A stretch of DNA of 64,000 nt from Bog-756 sp043784065 (GCA_043784065.1 JAYVYR010000002.1:21929-85928), one strand, 5' to 3'. Positions 55,646 to 64,000 are shown, counted from the first letter of the stretch. Made by a program: numbers and translations. Notes: generated from the letters alone by a model not told the origin.

Positions 55646-56241
55646 GCATGTCGACGTCTGCTTCCAACATGGCACCCCGGCGGGCCCGTAACGCCCGAGC
55701 CACCCGAGAGGCACTGTTGGTTGCCGCTCAGAATCTGTTCGACCGCAAGGGCTACGAGCGGACCACGACCCGCGAGATCGGCGAGGCCGCCGGCGCCGAC
55801 CCGGCGCTCATCGCCCGCTACTTCGGATCGAAGGCCGACCTCTACCTGGCCGCGGTGGCCGCCGAGCGGCTCGATGATGACCGGGTCCACTCCAGTGACG
55901 ACGCTCCCTTCGCCGACCTTGCCCAAGTGGTCGAGGTGGTGCTCCGACGCACGGCCCGGCGTGGGCCGGGGACAGGACTGCAGGCACTCGTGCGCGACGA
56001 CACCTCGCCCCAGATCGGCCAGGCAGCACGGGCCCGACTGGTCCATCGCATGGTTGAACCAGTGGCAGCCCAGTTCGAGGCCGAAGGTGCCGACCAGGCC
56101 ACCCTGCGTGCTCAGGTGGCTGTGGCGGCCCTGCTCGGCGTGGGCCTCGGCCGATCGCTCGGCTGGTTCGAAGAGCTCGGGTGCGCCGACCCGGAGGAGT
56201 TGGCCGGCCTGGTGCTCGACGCCCTGAACCGGCCTGGCTGA
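55642..56241 (+). CDS. TetR family regulator of the MFS operon
   Basis: A 199-residue TetR regulator. The DNA-binding domain is at about 15-70: RATREALLVAAQNLFDRKGY, TTTREIGEAAGADPALIARY and FGSKADLYLAAV. The C-terminal domain (TetR_C_17-like) ends in LDALNRPG. Its GTG start overlaps the stop of the MFS exporter gene, so exporter and repressor are in one operon, the common feedback arrangement in which the exported drug releases the repressor. No clear operator is seen upstream of the MFS gene. Confidence 0.87.
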   Translation: MSMSTSASNMAPRRARNARATREALLVAAQNLFDRKGYERTTTREIGEAAGADPALIARYFGSKADLYLAAVAAERLDDDRVHSSDDAPFADLAQVVEVVLRRTARRGPGTGLQALVRDDTSPQIGQAARARLVHRMVEPVAAQFEAEGADQATLRAQVAVAALLGVGLGRSLGWFEELGCADPEELAGLVLDALNRPG

Positions 56242-56437
56242 TCCCACAGTTCCGACCAAGCCACACGAGCCACGATTGCCTCGAGGGCGAAGTGGATGTG
56301 GCGTGCCTCATCCAACCGCGCAACGACCGATGGAACCTGCCGCCTCCTCAAGCGCTGCCAGATGGTGGACGGCACCCATTCAGACATGCTCGGCCGGCGC
56401 ATTACAGTTTGGCGTCAGGCTGGCGTCCGACGCCGCC

Positions 56438-56464
56438 TGTCGATTCCGGCTACGCCTGTTCGTC
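56438..56464 (+). promoter_or_regulatory. ECF42-type promoter of the DGPF/sigma operon
   Basis: TGTCGA (56438-56443), 17 bases, then CGTC (56461-56464). From memory the promoter recognised by ECF42 sigma factors has TGTCGA at -35 and CGA/TC at -10. It lies 47 bases before the DGPF gene, whose second cistron encodes such a sigma factor. A CGACTC-aacccc-GAGTCG hairpin (56477-56494) follows in the leader. Confidence 0.6.
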
Positions 56465-56510
56465 GTAGAGGTAGTTCGACTCAACCCCGAGTCGCACGAA
56501 AGGAGCCACC

Positions 56511-56849
56511 ATGGCCGAATATTTGGTCCTCATCTATCAAGACGAGTCCACCGAACTCGACGATGCCGCAATGGGCGACATGATGTCGGGGCACGTCCGC
56601 TTCAGCACCGCGCACGGGCCAGCCCTCCGTGGCGGCAATGCCCTGCAGACGTCGGGCACCGCCACCTCTGTCCGCAGCGACGGGGCCGGCGGCTTCACCA
56701 TCACCGACGGGGCCTTCGCCGAAACCAAGGAAGCCCTCGGCGGCTACTACGTGATCGAGGCGGCCGACCTCGACGAAGCCATCGCCGTGGCCGAGGACAT
56801 CCCCATGCCGACCGGCGGCGTCGAGATCCGACCTGTCCGGCCCATGTGA
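56511..56849 (+). CDS. YCII-related DGPF-domain protein
   Basis: A 112-residue small protein of the YCII/DGPF family. It starts with the strand AEYLVLIYQDES and has the core TDGAFAETKEALGGYYVIEA and LDEAIAVAEDIPMPTGGVEI, where GPF of the usual DGPF motif is GAF. Such proteins have a ferredoxin-like fold; in many actinobacteria they are the partners or targets of ECF42 sigma factors, though their biochemical role is unknown. The strong AAAGGAG ribosome site fixes ATG 56511. Its ATGTGA end overlaps the sigma gene start by four bases. Confidence 0.87.
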   Translation: MAEYLVLIYQDESTELDDAAMGDMMSGHVRFSTAHGPALRGGNALQTSGTATSVRSDGAGGFTITDGAFAETKEALGGYYVIEAADLDEAIAVAEDIPMPTGGVEIRPVRPM

Positions 56850-58153
56850 TCGCTAGCCGCTCGACAGGCGCCGTCGTCGAGGCGGCAGTCGCCGACGCGC
56901 ACCGTCGCGAGTGGGCCTACGTGCTCGCCGCTACGGTGCGCGTCACCGGCGACATCGACCTGGCCGAAGAGTGCGTCCAGGATGCCTACGCCAAGGCGCT
57001 GACCACGTGGCCGACCCAGGGCGTACCACAGCGCCCGGCTGCGTGGCTGACCACGGTGGCCCGTCGACGGGGCATCGACGTCGTCCGCCGCAGAGCGACC
57101 CACGACTGTTTCCTGCCCCAGTTGGCCGGGGTGCCCGCCGACGGTATCGCATTGGAGCCTGACGGACTCCCCGAGATCAGCGACGACCGACTGCGGCTGA
57201 TCTTCACCTGCTGCCATCCGGCCTTGGCCCCTGAGGCCCAGGTGGCGCTGACGCTGCGCCTGGTCTGCGGGCTCACAACGGGCGAGGTGGCCCGCATGTT
57301 CCTCGTCCAGGAGTCGACCATGGCCGCCCGTCTGACGCGAGCGAAGAAGAAGATCGCCGCCGCCCACATCCCCTTCCGGATTCCGAGGCGCACCGAGCTG
57401 CCCGAGCGGACCTGCGCCGTACTCGACGTTGTGCACCTGGTCTTCACCACCGGCCACACGGCACCGGCCGGCGGCGACCTGGTCCGCTCCGATCTGGTCG
57501 CCCTGGCGCTCACTCTGGCGCGGATGCTGCGGACGCTGCTGCCTGACGACTCCGACGTGGCCGGCCTACTGGGGCTCATCCTGCTCACCCACGCACGTCG
57601 GACCACGCGAGTGGCCCCCGACGGCTCGCTGTCCCTCCTGTCCGAACAGGACAGGACCCGGTGGGACGCAGACGAGATTTCCGAGGGATTGACACTCGTG
57701 CGCGAAGCACTGCTGCGCCGTCCTCCTGGGCGGTTCGCCCTGATGGCCGCCATCGCCGCCGTCCACGCCGAGGCGCCCACGTGGACGGCCACCGACTGGT
57801 CCGAGCTGGTCGGGCTCTATGACCTGCTGGTGGTGATCTGGCCCTCACCCGTGGTGGCTCTCAACCGTGCTGTAGCCGTGGGCTTCGCCGAGGGGCCCGA
57901 GGCCGGCCTCAAGGCGCTCGACGATCTGGCTGACGAGCCCCAGCTTGCGTCGTACGTCTACCTGCCGTCGGCACGGGCTGACCTGCTTCGACGACTCGGG
58001 CGCACGGCGGAGGCCCGATCCGCCTATGGGGATGCCATCAACCTGACCGACAACACCGTCGAACGGGAGTTCCTCCAGGCCCGACTGGACGGTCTGGACG
58101 GATCCATAGGTGTGAACGATGGGTTCAGCCCAGCGTGGCCAGCGCCTCGTTGA
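56846..58153 (+). CDS. ECF42-type sigma factor with C-terminal TPR-like domain
   Basis: A 435-residue sigma factor. Region 2 is at about 10-75 (WAYVLAATVRVTGDIDLAEE, CVQDAYAKALTTWP), region 4 at about 110-165 (DRLRLIFTCCHPALAPEAQV, TTGEVARMFLVQESTMAARL). The long C-terminal domain (DUF6596 then TPR-like, VVALNRAVAVGFAEGPEAGL) is the hallmark of the ECF42 group and may control activity, since no anti-sigma gene is present. The GTG at 56846 overlaps the DGPF stop. Its own 3' end overlaps the convergent isocitrate dehydrogenase gene by 29 bases. A matching promoter lies upstream of the DGPF gene. Confidence 0.9.
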   Translation: MIASRSTGAVVEAAVADAHRREWAYVLAATVRVTGDIDLAEECVQDAYAKALTTWPTQGVPQRPAAWLTTVARRRGIDVVRRRATHDCFLPQLAGVPADGIALEPDGLPEISDDRLRLIFTCCHPALAPEAQVALTLRLVCGLTTGEVARMFLVQESTMAARLTRAKKKIAAAHIPFRIPRRTELPERTCAVLDVVHLVFTTGHTAPAGGDLVRSDLVALALTLARMLRTLLPDDSDVAGLLGLILLTHARRTTRVAPDGSLSLLSEQDRTRWDADEISEGLTLVREALLRRPPGRFALMAAIAAVHAEAPTWTATDWSELVGLYDLLVVIWPSPVVALNRAVAVGFAEGPEAGLKALDDLADEPQLASYVYLPSARADLLRRLGRTAEARSAYGDAINLTDNTVEREFLQARLDGLDGSIGVNDGFSPAWPAPR

Positions 58154-60344
58154 AGGTCGTCGACGGCCGCATGACTGCTTCGGCCTTGACGACGTCGGGC
58201 CGGAAGTAGCCGCCGACATCCACCGGACGGCCCTGGACGGCCAGCAATTCGCTGACGATTGTCTCCTCGTCGGCCGACAGGCGCTCAGCCAACGGGGCGA
58301 AGACAGAAGCCAGCCCCGCTTCGGCCGTCTGGGCAGCCAACTCGCGTGCCCAGTACAGAGCCAAGAAGAAGTGGCTGCCCCGGTTGTCGATGCCGCCGAG
58401 CTTCCGGCTTGGTGACCGGTCGTTGTCGAGCAGGGTGCCGGTCGCCCTGTCGAGGGTGTCGGCCAGGACCTGTGCCGGGCCACTACCGGTGCGATGAGCC
58501 AGGTGCTCGAAGCTGACCGCCAACGCCAAGAATTCGCCCAGACTGTCCCACCGCAGATAGTTCTCGGCCAGGAGCTGGTGAACATGCTTGGGGGCCGACC
58601 CGCCCGCTCCGGTCTCGAAGAGACCGCCCCCGTTGATCAGCGGGACGACCGAGAGCATTTTGGCACTGGTGCCCAACTCGAGGATCGGGAACAGATCGGT
58701 CAGGTAGTCGCGTAGGACGTTGCCCGTGACCGAGATGGTGTTCTCCCCCCGACGGATGCGGTCGAGGGAGAGGGCGGTCGCCTCTGCAGGGGCCAGGATC
58801 TCGATCGTCAAGCCGTCGACGTCGTGCTCGGGCAGGTACGTCCGGACCTTGGTGATCAGGTTGGCGTCATGTGCCCGATCCTCGTCGAGCCAGAAGACGG
58901 CAGGATCGCCGGTGGCCCGGGCCCGACCGACGGCCAACTTCACCCAGTCGCGGATCGGGATGTCCTTGGTCTGGCACATGCGGAAGATGTCGCCGGTCGA
59001 AACCGGGACCTCGAAGACCACTGCGCCGTCGGCGTCGGTGACACGGACCGCCCCGTCGGCCGCAATCTCGAAGGTCTTGTCGTGGCTGCCGTACTCCTCG
59101 GCAGCCTGGGCCATCAGGCCGACATTGGGAACCGAGCCCATCGTCGAAGGGTCGAAGGCGCCATTGGCACGGCAGTCGTCGATGACGACCTGGTAGACGC
59201 CGGCGTAGCAGGCGTCCGGAATGACGGCGAGGGTATCGGCCTCGTCGCCGTCGGGACCCCACATGTGTCCGGATGATCGGATCATGGCCGGCATCGAGGC
59301 ATCGACGATCACGTCGCTCGGCACGTGGAGGTTGGTGATCCCCTTGTCTGAGTCGACCATGGCCAAGGTCGGGCCGTCGGCCAACTCCGCCTCGAAGGAG
59401 GCCCGGATGGTGTCACCGTCGGGCAGGTCGTCCAGGCCGTCCAGAATGGCACCCCAACCGTCGTTGGGGCTGAGCCCAGCCGCAGCCAGAGCATCGCCGT
59501 AGGCGGCGAAGGTCTTCGGGAAGAATGCCCGGACGACGTGGCCGAAGATGATCGGGTCGGAGACCTTCATCATGGTGGCCTTCAGGTGGATCGAAAACAG
59601 CACGCCGTCGACCTTGGCCCGGGCGATCTGGCGGTCGAGGAACACCTGCAGCGCGGCCACCTGCAGCACAGTGGCGTCGACCACCTCACCGGCCAGAACC
59701 GGAAGCGGAGCCCGCAGCTCGGTGCATGTACCGTCATCGGCCACCAGTTCGATGCGCAACGATCCGGCGGCCGTCATGACGGAGGACTGCTCATTGGAGA
59801 AGAAATCGCCACCCTCCATGTGGGCCACGTCGGTCTTCGACTCCGGCGTCCATTCCCCCATGCGGTGGGGATGGGTCTGGGCATAGTGCTTGACCGATGC
59901 CGGGGCCCGTCGGTCGGAATTGCCCTGGCGGAGCACAGGATTGACGGCGCTGCCCAGCAAGGAGCGGTAGCGGGCCAGGGCATCGCGATCTTCGTCGGAC
60001 TGGGGGTCCTCGGGGAAGACGGGGATGTCGAAGCCCTTGGATTGGAGTTCGGCGACCGCGGCCTTCAGCTGCGGGATCGATGCCGATATATTCGGGAGTT
60101 TGATGATGTTGGCTTCGGGCGTCAGTACGTCCCGGCCCAGCTCGGCCAAGGCATCCTCCACCCGCTGGTCCTCACGGAGCCGTTCGGGAAAGCCGGCCAA
60201 GATGCGGCCGGCCAGCGAGATGTCCCGTGTCGTGACCGACACCCCGGCCTGCGCGGCGTACGCCTGCACTACGGGGAGCAGCGAGTACGTGGCCATCAGC
60301 GGGGCCTCGTCGGTGTGGGTATAGATGATGGTCGATTCGGTCAC
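58125..60344 (-). CDS. icd: NADP-dependent isocitrate dehydrogenase, monomeric type
   Basis: A 739-residue monomeric NADP-isocitrate dehydrogenase (IDH-IIa) of the TCA cycle, giving 2-oxoglutarate, CO2 and NADPH. Typical segments are IIYTHTDEAPLMATYSLLPV at the N-terminus, NPVLRQGNSDRRAPASVKHY, and SDKGITNLHVPSDVIVDASM in the middle. The length fits the family of about 740. The start is GTG 60344, with GGAG seven bases upstream; the long frame to 60434 is not conserved. A -10-like TATCGT lies near 60385. It is convergent with the ECF42 sigma gene, which it overlaps by 29 bases at the 3' end. Confidence 0.93.
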   Translation of the reverse strand: MTESTIIYTHTDEAPLMATYSLLPVVQAYAAQAGVSVTTRDISLAGRILAGFPERLREDQRVEDALAELGRDVLTPEANIIKLPNISASIPQLKAAVAELQSKGFDIPVFPEDPQSDEDRDALARYRSLLGSAVNPVLRQGNSDRRAPASVKHYAQTHPHRMGEWTPESKTDVAHMEGGDFFSNEQSSVMTAAGSLRIELVADDGTCTELRAPLPVLAGEVVDATVLQVAALQVFLDRQIARAKVDGVLFSIHLKATMMKVSDPIIFGHVVRAFFPKTFAAYGDALAAAGLSPNDGWGAILDGLDDLPDGDTIRASFEAELADGPTLAMVDSDKGITNLHVPSDVIVDASMPAMIRSSGHMWGPDGDEADTLAVIPDACYAGVYQVVIDDCRANGAFDPSTMGSVPNVGLMAQAAEEYGSHDKTFEIAADGAVRVTDADGAVVFEVPVSTGDIFRMCQTKDIPIRDWVKLAVGRARATGDPAVFWLDEDRAHDANLITKVRTYLPEHDVDGLTIEILAPAEATALSLDRIRRGENTISVTGNVLRDYLTDLFPILELGTSAKMLSVVPLINGGGLFETGAGGSAPKHVHQLLAENYLRWDSLGEFLALAVSFEHLAHRTGSGPAQVLADTLDRATGTLLDNDRSPSRKLGGIDNRGSHFFLALYWARELAAQTAEAGLASVFAPLAERLSADEETIVSELLAVQGRPVDVGGYFRPDVVKAEAVMRPSTTFNEALATLG

Positions 60345-60443
60345 GCTTGCTCCGTCGTCGTTGGGCCGTCTGGGACGCCTCAACGATAGACGGCCCACAA
60401 CGTGCGCCCGCTGGGCGGGTACGATCAGCGGCAACGCAGGCGG

Positions 60444-61334
60444 CTACGAGGCGGACAGTCGTTCGAAGGCCACAGCGGCGGCCGTGGCCACATTGAGCGA
60501 GTCGACGCCGGGCGCCATCGGGATGGTGACGATTTCGTCCGCGGCGGCCAGCGCAGCCCCGGACAGGCCCGCTCCCTCGGCTCCGACCAGGAGCGCCACC
60601 CCGACCGGTGCCGGTACTCGGCCGTCCAAGCGGGTCCGCAGCCCGCGCAGGTCCACCGGCGTCCTTCCCTTCGGATGGGGGGCGAGGGCACACACCACGA
60701 AACCGGAGGCCCGGACCCGGTCAAGCCCCTCCGGCCAGGGGTTGAGCCGTGCGAAGGGCAGGTGGAGGGAGTGGCCCGACGACACCCGGACGGACCGTCG
60801 GTAGAGCGGGTCGGCGCAGGTCGGGTCGAGGAGGACGCCGGCCACGCCGAAGGCGGCGGCGTTGCGGAACAGGGCGCCGATGTTTTCGGGGTCGTTGAGC
60901 CCCTCGAGCACTGCAAGAAGCGTCAGTCCTCCGAGCGATCCCGGGCGACCGGTGGCGTCGGCCAGCAGGCGGACGGGGTCGATATCGGGCGGGCGGGCGG
61001 CCACAGCCACCACCCCCCGATGCATCCGAAACCCAACGAGTTCGGACATCCGCGTCCGAGGGACCACATAGACCGGCGTCCTCCGGGCCCGCACGGCGTC
61101 GACCAAGTCGCCGGCCAGGCACACCTGATGGTCATCGACCAGGAGGGAGCGGATGGCCAGCTGGGTGTCGAGGAGTTGACGCACGGCCACCCGACCCTCC
61201 ACCACGATGATGGCCAACTCCGCTTCGAGCTGGCGTCGGGCGGCCGGGTCGTTGAGGCCCCGGTACTCGTTCAACCGGTAGTCGTCGAGGTCGTCGACCT
61301 CGACGAGGGGGCCAGCAGCCAGGTCCGAGGGCAC
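60444..61334 (-). CDS. SpoU-type (TrmH family) RNA 2'-O-methyltransferase
   Basis: A 296-residue SPOUT-class methyltransferase. The C-terminal catalytic domain with the trefoil knot has three family motifs: LEGLNDPENIGALFRNAAAF (motif 1), ALLVGAEGAGLSGAALAAAD (motif 2) and IPMAPGVDSLNVATAAAVAF (motif 3). The N-terminal part (about 20-110) is the substrate-binding domain (FRMHRGVVAVAARPP). It methylates a ribose in rRNA or tRNA; the exact site is not readable. The GTG at 61334 is six bases after a TACAGT element. Confidence 0.9.
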   Translation of the reverse strand: MPSDLAAGPLVEVDDLDDYRLNEYRGLNDPAARRQLEAELAIIVVEGRVAVRQLLDTQLAIRSLLVDDHQVCLAGDLVDAVRARRTPVYVVPRTRMSELVGFRMHRGVVAVAARPPDIDPVRLLADATGRPGSLGGLTLLAVLEGLNDPENIGALFRNAAAFGVAGVLLDPTCADPLYRRSVRVSSGHSLHLPFARLNPWPEGLDRVRASGFVVCALAPHPKGRTPVDLRGLRTRLDGRVPAPVGVALLVGAEGAGLSGAALAAADEIVTIPMAPGVDSLNVATAAAVAFERLSAS

Positions 61335-61340
61335 CCACCT

Positions 61341-61346
61341 ACTGTA
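61341..61346 (-). promoter_or_regulatory. -10 element of the RNA methyltransferase gene (leaderless type)
   Basis: TACAGT on the minus strand, six bases before the GTG at 61334. Confidence 0.45.
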
Positions 61347-61414
61347 GGGAGTTGAAGTGGCGGACGACATCGACTCCCGGTTGACCAAACCGGTTGGTGC
61401 TCCTCGGGCGCCGT

Positions 61415-62575
61415 TCAGGCCGAAGCTGTACCGCCCAGAGCCTCCGGCTCCTCCAGTCGCCCGTCGGTGTGGCGGGCAAATCGCCCAGCTTGGCGAGAAT
61501 GAACGGGATCGTCGGTCGGCCACGGCCAGCCACCGAAGCCGGTGGTCTGATAGTCGACGAGCGCCTGCTCGATGCCGGCACGATCGTTCATTACGAACGG
61601 ACCGTATTGAGCGACCGGATCGCCGATGGGCCGGCCCTGCAGGACGAGCGCCTCGGCTCCTTGTGATCCGGCGGTTACGGTGACCGGCTCCAATGGACGA
61701 ACGACGACACCGGTCGAAGCATCGACGGTGTGGCCGGACACCGACATCGCTCCTTCGAAGACGTAGATAGTCCGGGTCGTATCGGCCGACGACGCTGGCG
61801 GGACCTCCCATCGGGCCAGCGGCTCGAGAACTATGTGCCAGAGAGCCAGGTCAGCATCGGGGTTTGAGGCATAGGAATCGGGCGGAGCAGCGAGCGGCTG
61901 GATCCCGTCGATCGCCCCGGCGATGACCGTCAGCTCGCCCCGGCGCCCCTCGGCGTCGGACAGGTCGAGCCGAGGGATGTCCTCGCTCCACTGCATCGTG
62001 AAGTAGGGGTCGACCATCTTCTCGCCGGCGGGCAGGTTGAGCCAGATCTGAAACAGCTCGGTGGTGTTCGGACCAGAGCGATCAAGCAGTGGGAACATCT
62101 CACAGTGGACGATGCCCGAGCCGGCGGTCAGCCACTGGACGTCGCCCCGACCGAACCGGGCCGTGGCGCCGAGTGAGTCCGAGTGGTCGACGAGGCCCTG
62201 TCGCACGAATGTGACCGTCTCGAAGCCCCGGTGGGGGTGCTGCGGGAAACCGGGAACGATACTTCCGTGGTACATGCTCCACCCGCCTGCCCCCGAAAAG
62301 TCCATGCCGATATCGCGGGCATCGAGGGACGCCGCCGGGCCCATGTGTTCGTTGGCCGCAGGGTAGCGGTCGAGGTGGTGGACACAGAAGAGGAACGGGT
62401 CGGTTGTTGGCCACGGCATACCGAGGGGGACTGTCTGCAGCACGGGGTCGATCACACCAATGAGCCTACCGATCTGCTGTGACTCGTCACGAGCGAGTAG
62501 CCCCGGAGTGACGCCCCGACTCCGGGTCGACCCGACCTCGACGTCGACTGGGACTTCATCTGCATGATTGGACAC
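61415..62575 (-). CDS. Pirin family protein
   Basis: A 386-residue bicupin of the pirin family. The metal site of the N-terminal cupin is in GFPQHPHRGFETVTFVRQGL and WLTAGSGIVHCEMF, which supply the three His and one Glu ligands. A pirin C-terminal cupin follows (YVFEGAMSVSGHTV and LVLQGRPIGDPVAQYGPFVM). It is longer than typical pirins (about 290) through an N-terminal extension of about 60 residues. Pirins are iron-binding redox sensors or quercetinase-like enzymes. Start GTG 62575. It lies between the SpoU gene and the dimethylformamidase-like gene on the same strand. Confidence 0.85.
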   Translation of the reverse strand: MSNHADEVPVDVEVGSTRSRGVTPGLLARDESQQIGRLIGVIDPVLQTVPLGMPWPTTDPFLFCVHHLDRYPAANEHMGPAASLDARDIGMDFSGAGGWSMYHGSIVPGFPQHPHRGFETVTFVRQGLVDHSDSLGATARFGRGDVQWLTAGSGIVHCEMFPLLDRSGPNTTELFQIWLNLPAGEKMVDPYFTMQWSEDIPRLDLSDAEGRRGELTVIAGAIDGIQPLAAPPDSYASNPDADLALWHIVLEPLARWEVPPASSADTTRTIYVFEGAMSVSGHTVDASTGVVVRPLEPVTVTAGSQGAEALVLQGRPIGDPVAQYGPFVMNDRAGIEQALVDYQTTGFGGWPWPTDDPVHSRQAGRFARHTDGRLEEPEALGGTASA

Positions 62576-62674
62576 GAGTTCATCTATCTCGCCGGGCTCG
62601 ATACCGTGAGATCGGGTGCGCTCCGAGTTGAGGAAACACGGCGTACCTCGCTTCTGGAGTGCCAGTTCAGCGCC

Positions 62675-64000
62675 TCACCCCAACCGTGTCAGCACGTTCC
62701 TGGTGATCTGTTCGATCTGCGGGTCTCGCCCCGCCAATCCATGGGCCCAATCGGTTGATCCCGATGTGATCACCGTCGCGCCAGCTTCATTCGTGTAGGC
62801 ACCAAGTACCGCATGACCGTGACGGATGCGTTCCACGGCATCGAACCCGCGTGACCCGAACACCCGTGACGCTATGTACTCCAACTCGCTCGGCTCGCCC
62901 GGCTTCGGAGGACGAGGTGCGGTCTCACGAGTGAAATGCTGCGTCGGGCAGGTACCGAGGATGTCGAATGTCGACGGGGTGCCGTCCTCACCCGTCGGGT
63001 AGGGAAGCCCATCACGGTAGGTGAATGCGCATCCGTCGCACTCGTAGCCGACCACGGTCGGGCCGGCACCGAGTACCTCGCCGTAGCCGAGGCCGGTTCC
63101 GTCAAAGATCCAGTGGCCGGCACGGTGCACGGTATAGCCACCGAGGCCGGCAGTGACATTGCGACCGATGCGGTGATATCCCCCGCGGGTGAACGTGACA
63201 CCGGTCATGTGGTTCTCGGGGCGGCCGACGACGACGTCCGACCAGAACGTCGTCACTTCCGACTGGCGGTCGGTGCCCATCATCGGGTCGTCCTTGAAGA
63301 ATCCTTTGTATCCGACCATGACGTCGCGATCGTCGCCCTCGAGGCGAACCTGCCACAAGGACGTGTTGCCCGAGAAGAACGCTGCATTGCCGCCGCGCTC
63401 GACAAATGCTTCGACCGTGTCGCGCATGCCGCGCGACCAGTACTCGTCGTGGCCTACCGAAAGATAGAGACAGGCGCCGTCCAACACCTCAGGGTGCAGT
63501 TCGAGGTCGGCGTTCGTACATACACCGATCTCGTAGCCTTGGCGTTCGGCCCACTCGATGAACGGCTGTTCCCAGTCAGGCCAGCCCGCCGAACCGGCAT
63601 AGCCCGACAGATGGTTCAGCTGGATGTAACCGACGTGTGCGGCGTTCTGCGGATCAGGCGCGCCCGTTCCCGTCACGCGTCGTCCCTTGCCCGGCGGCTT
63701 ATGGAGATACCCGGCCGCCATCGGTCGCTTCATGGAGACGTGGGTGCCACCGGTGTAGAGATTCGGTCCACCAAAGTCGTTGTAGGCGTGCCAGGTATTG
63801 GTGGCCAGTGCAATCACAATCCTGGTGCCGGCGGGCGGGCGCACAACAAAGAACGCGAAGTCGCGCCGCACCTTGTCGCCAACGTCGATCTCCATGACGA
63901 CCTCGTAGTAGCCCGACCGCCACGTCGGATCGACGTCCAACGCAAGTGCGACAGGCCAGCCGCACCCAGACGACGAAGCGTCCGGCGGTATCTCGTGCTC
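62675..64000 (-). CDS. N,N-dimethylformamidase beta subunit-like protein (partial, 5' end outside window)
   Basis: An open frame of 441 codons running off the right edge; the family-like segment GCGWPVALALDVDPTWRSGY continues to the edge, so the gene begins beyond position 64000. It matches the N,N-dimethylformamidase large-subunit-like domain: ATNTWHAYNDFGGPNLYTGG, LNHLSGYAGSAGWPDWEQPF, YLSVGHDEYWSRGMRDTVEA and AAFFSGNTSLWQVRLEGDD. The true enzyme hydrolyses dimethylformamide and needs an alpha subunit; many members have unknown substrates. The stop is at 62675. The pirin gene follows after 99 bases. The TTG at 63940 is not a plausible start. Confidence 0.8.
   Translation of the reverse strand, partial: EHEIPPDASSSGCGWPVALALDVDPTWRSGYYEVVMEIDVGDKVRRDFAFFVVRPPAGTRIVIALATNTWHAYNDFGGPNLYTGGTHVSMKRPMAAGYLHKPPGKGRRVTGTGAPDPQNAAHVGYIQLNHLSGYAGSAGWPDWEQPFIEWAERQGYEIGVCTNADLELHPEVLDGACLYLSVGHDEYWSRGMRDTVEAFVERGGNAAFFSGNTSLWQVRLEGDDRDVMVGYKGFFKDDPMMGTDRQSEVTTFWSDVVVGRPENHMTGVTFTRGGYHRIGRNVTAGLGGYTVHRAGHWIFDGTGLGYGEVLGAGPTVVGYECDGCAFTYRDGLPYPTGEDGTPSTFDILGTCPTQHFTRETAPRPPKPGEPSELEYIASRVFGSRGFDAVERIRHGHAVLGAYTNEAGATVITSGSTDWAHGLAGRDPQIEQITRNVLTRLG

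Overview
The window is high-GC chromosomal DNA from an actinobacterium (Actinomycetota). The evidence is the many GTG starts, widespread leaderless -10 signals, an ArsA-like ATPase pair beside a DUF3107 protein, a SigK/RskA-type sigma/anti-sigma pair, a DevR/DevS-type two-component system, a WS/DGAT acyltransferase, an F420/PPOX-type relic and a monomeric isocitrate dehydrogenase. A complete System I (Ccm) cytochrome c maturation cluster argues for a deep-branching class such as Acidimicrobiia; this placement is inference. I see no rRNA, tRNA, insertion sequence, integrase, prophage or CRISPR array.

Layout. 0-3.2 kb: O-methyltransferase, then an ArsA-like ATPase pair and DUF3107. 3.4-9.3 kb: dGTPase, YccF protein, and an Fe-S block (Mrp carrier divergent from a SufR-like regulator followed by a cysteine desulfurase), then a quinone oxidoreductase. 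9.4-17.6 kb: leftward operon ccdA-ccmA-ccmB-ccmC-ccmD-ccmE-ccmF-tlpA-ccmH/I, preceded by gmd. 18.6-23.5 kb: enoyl-CoA hydratase, glycosyltransferase, TetR regulator, RskA/SigK pair, DUF4395 protein. 23.5-28.6 kb: a zone of gene decay (frameshifted GNAT, acyl-CoA dehydrogenase tail relic, frameshifted PPOX) interleaved with a tyrosine phosphatase, a MazEF-like pair, YceI/MarR and an intact acyl-CoA dehydrogenase. 29-34 kb: cysS and valS fired from one bidirectional promoter, and an SDR. 34-39.1 kb: a branched-chain amino acid-type ABC transporter with a fused LivH-LivM permease. 39.3-46.3 kb: esterase, WS/DGAT, beta-propeller lipoprotein, SDR/TetR pair with clear operators, and an XRE/nucleotidyltransferase pair with duplicated palindromic operators. 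46.3-50.5 kb: GNAT, STAS, small proteins and a DevR/DevS pair, with DosR/DevR-like boxes between them. 50.9-64 kb: sulfatase, flavin monooxygenase, MFS pump with TetR, DGPF/ECF42 sigma unit with a matching promoter, isocitrate dehydrogenase, SpoU methyltransferase, pirin, and a protein of the N,N-dimethylformamidase beta-subunit family cut by the window edge.

The genes form several working units: heme export and attachment to c-type cytochromes (ccm cluster), Fe-S biogenesis with feedback regulation, lipid metabolism (EchA, ACAD, WS/DGAT, SDRs), and several self-regulated sensory modules whose operators or promoters are visible. The most unusual observations are two genes whose natural start position is an AUC codon, the regular TANNNT-N6/7-start pattern, the DevR-like boxes next to a DevRS pair, and promoter motifs matching the SigK-like and ECF42-like factors upstream of their own genes. 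I found no convincing wholly new multi-gene system.
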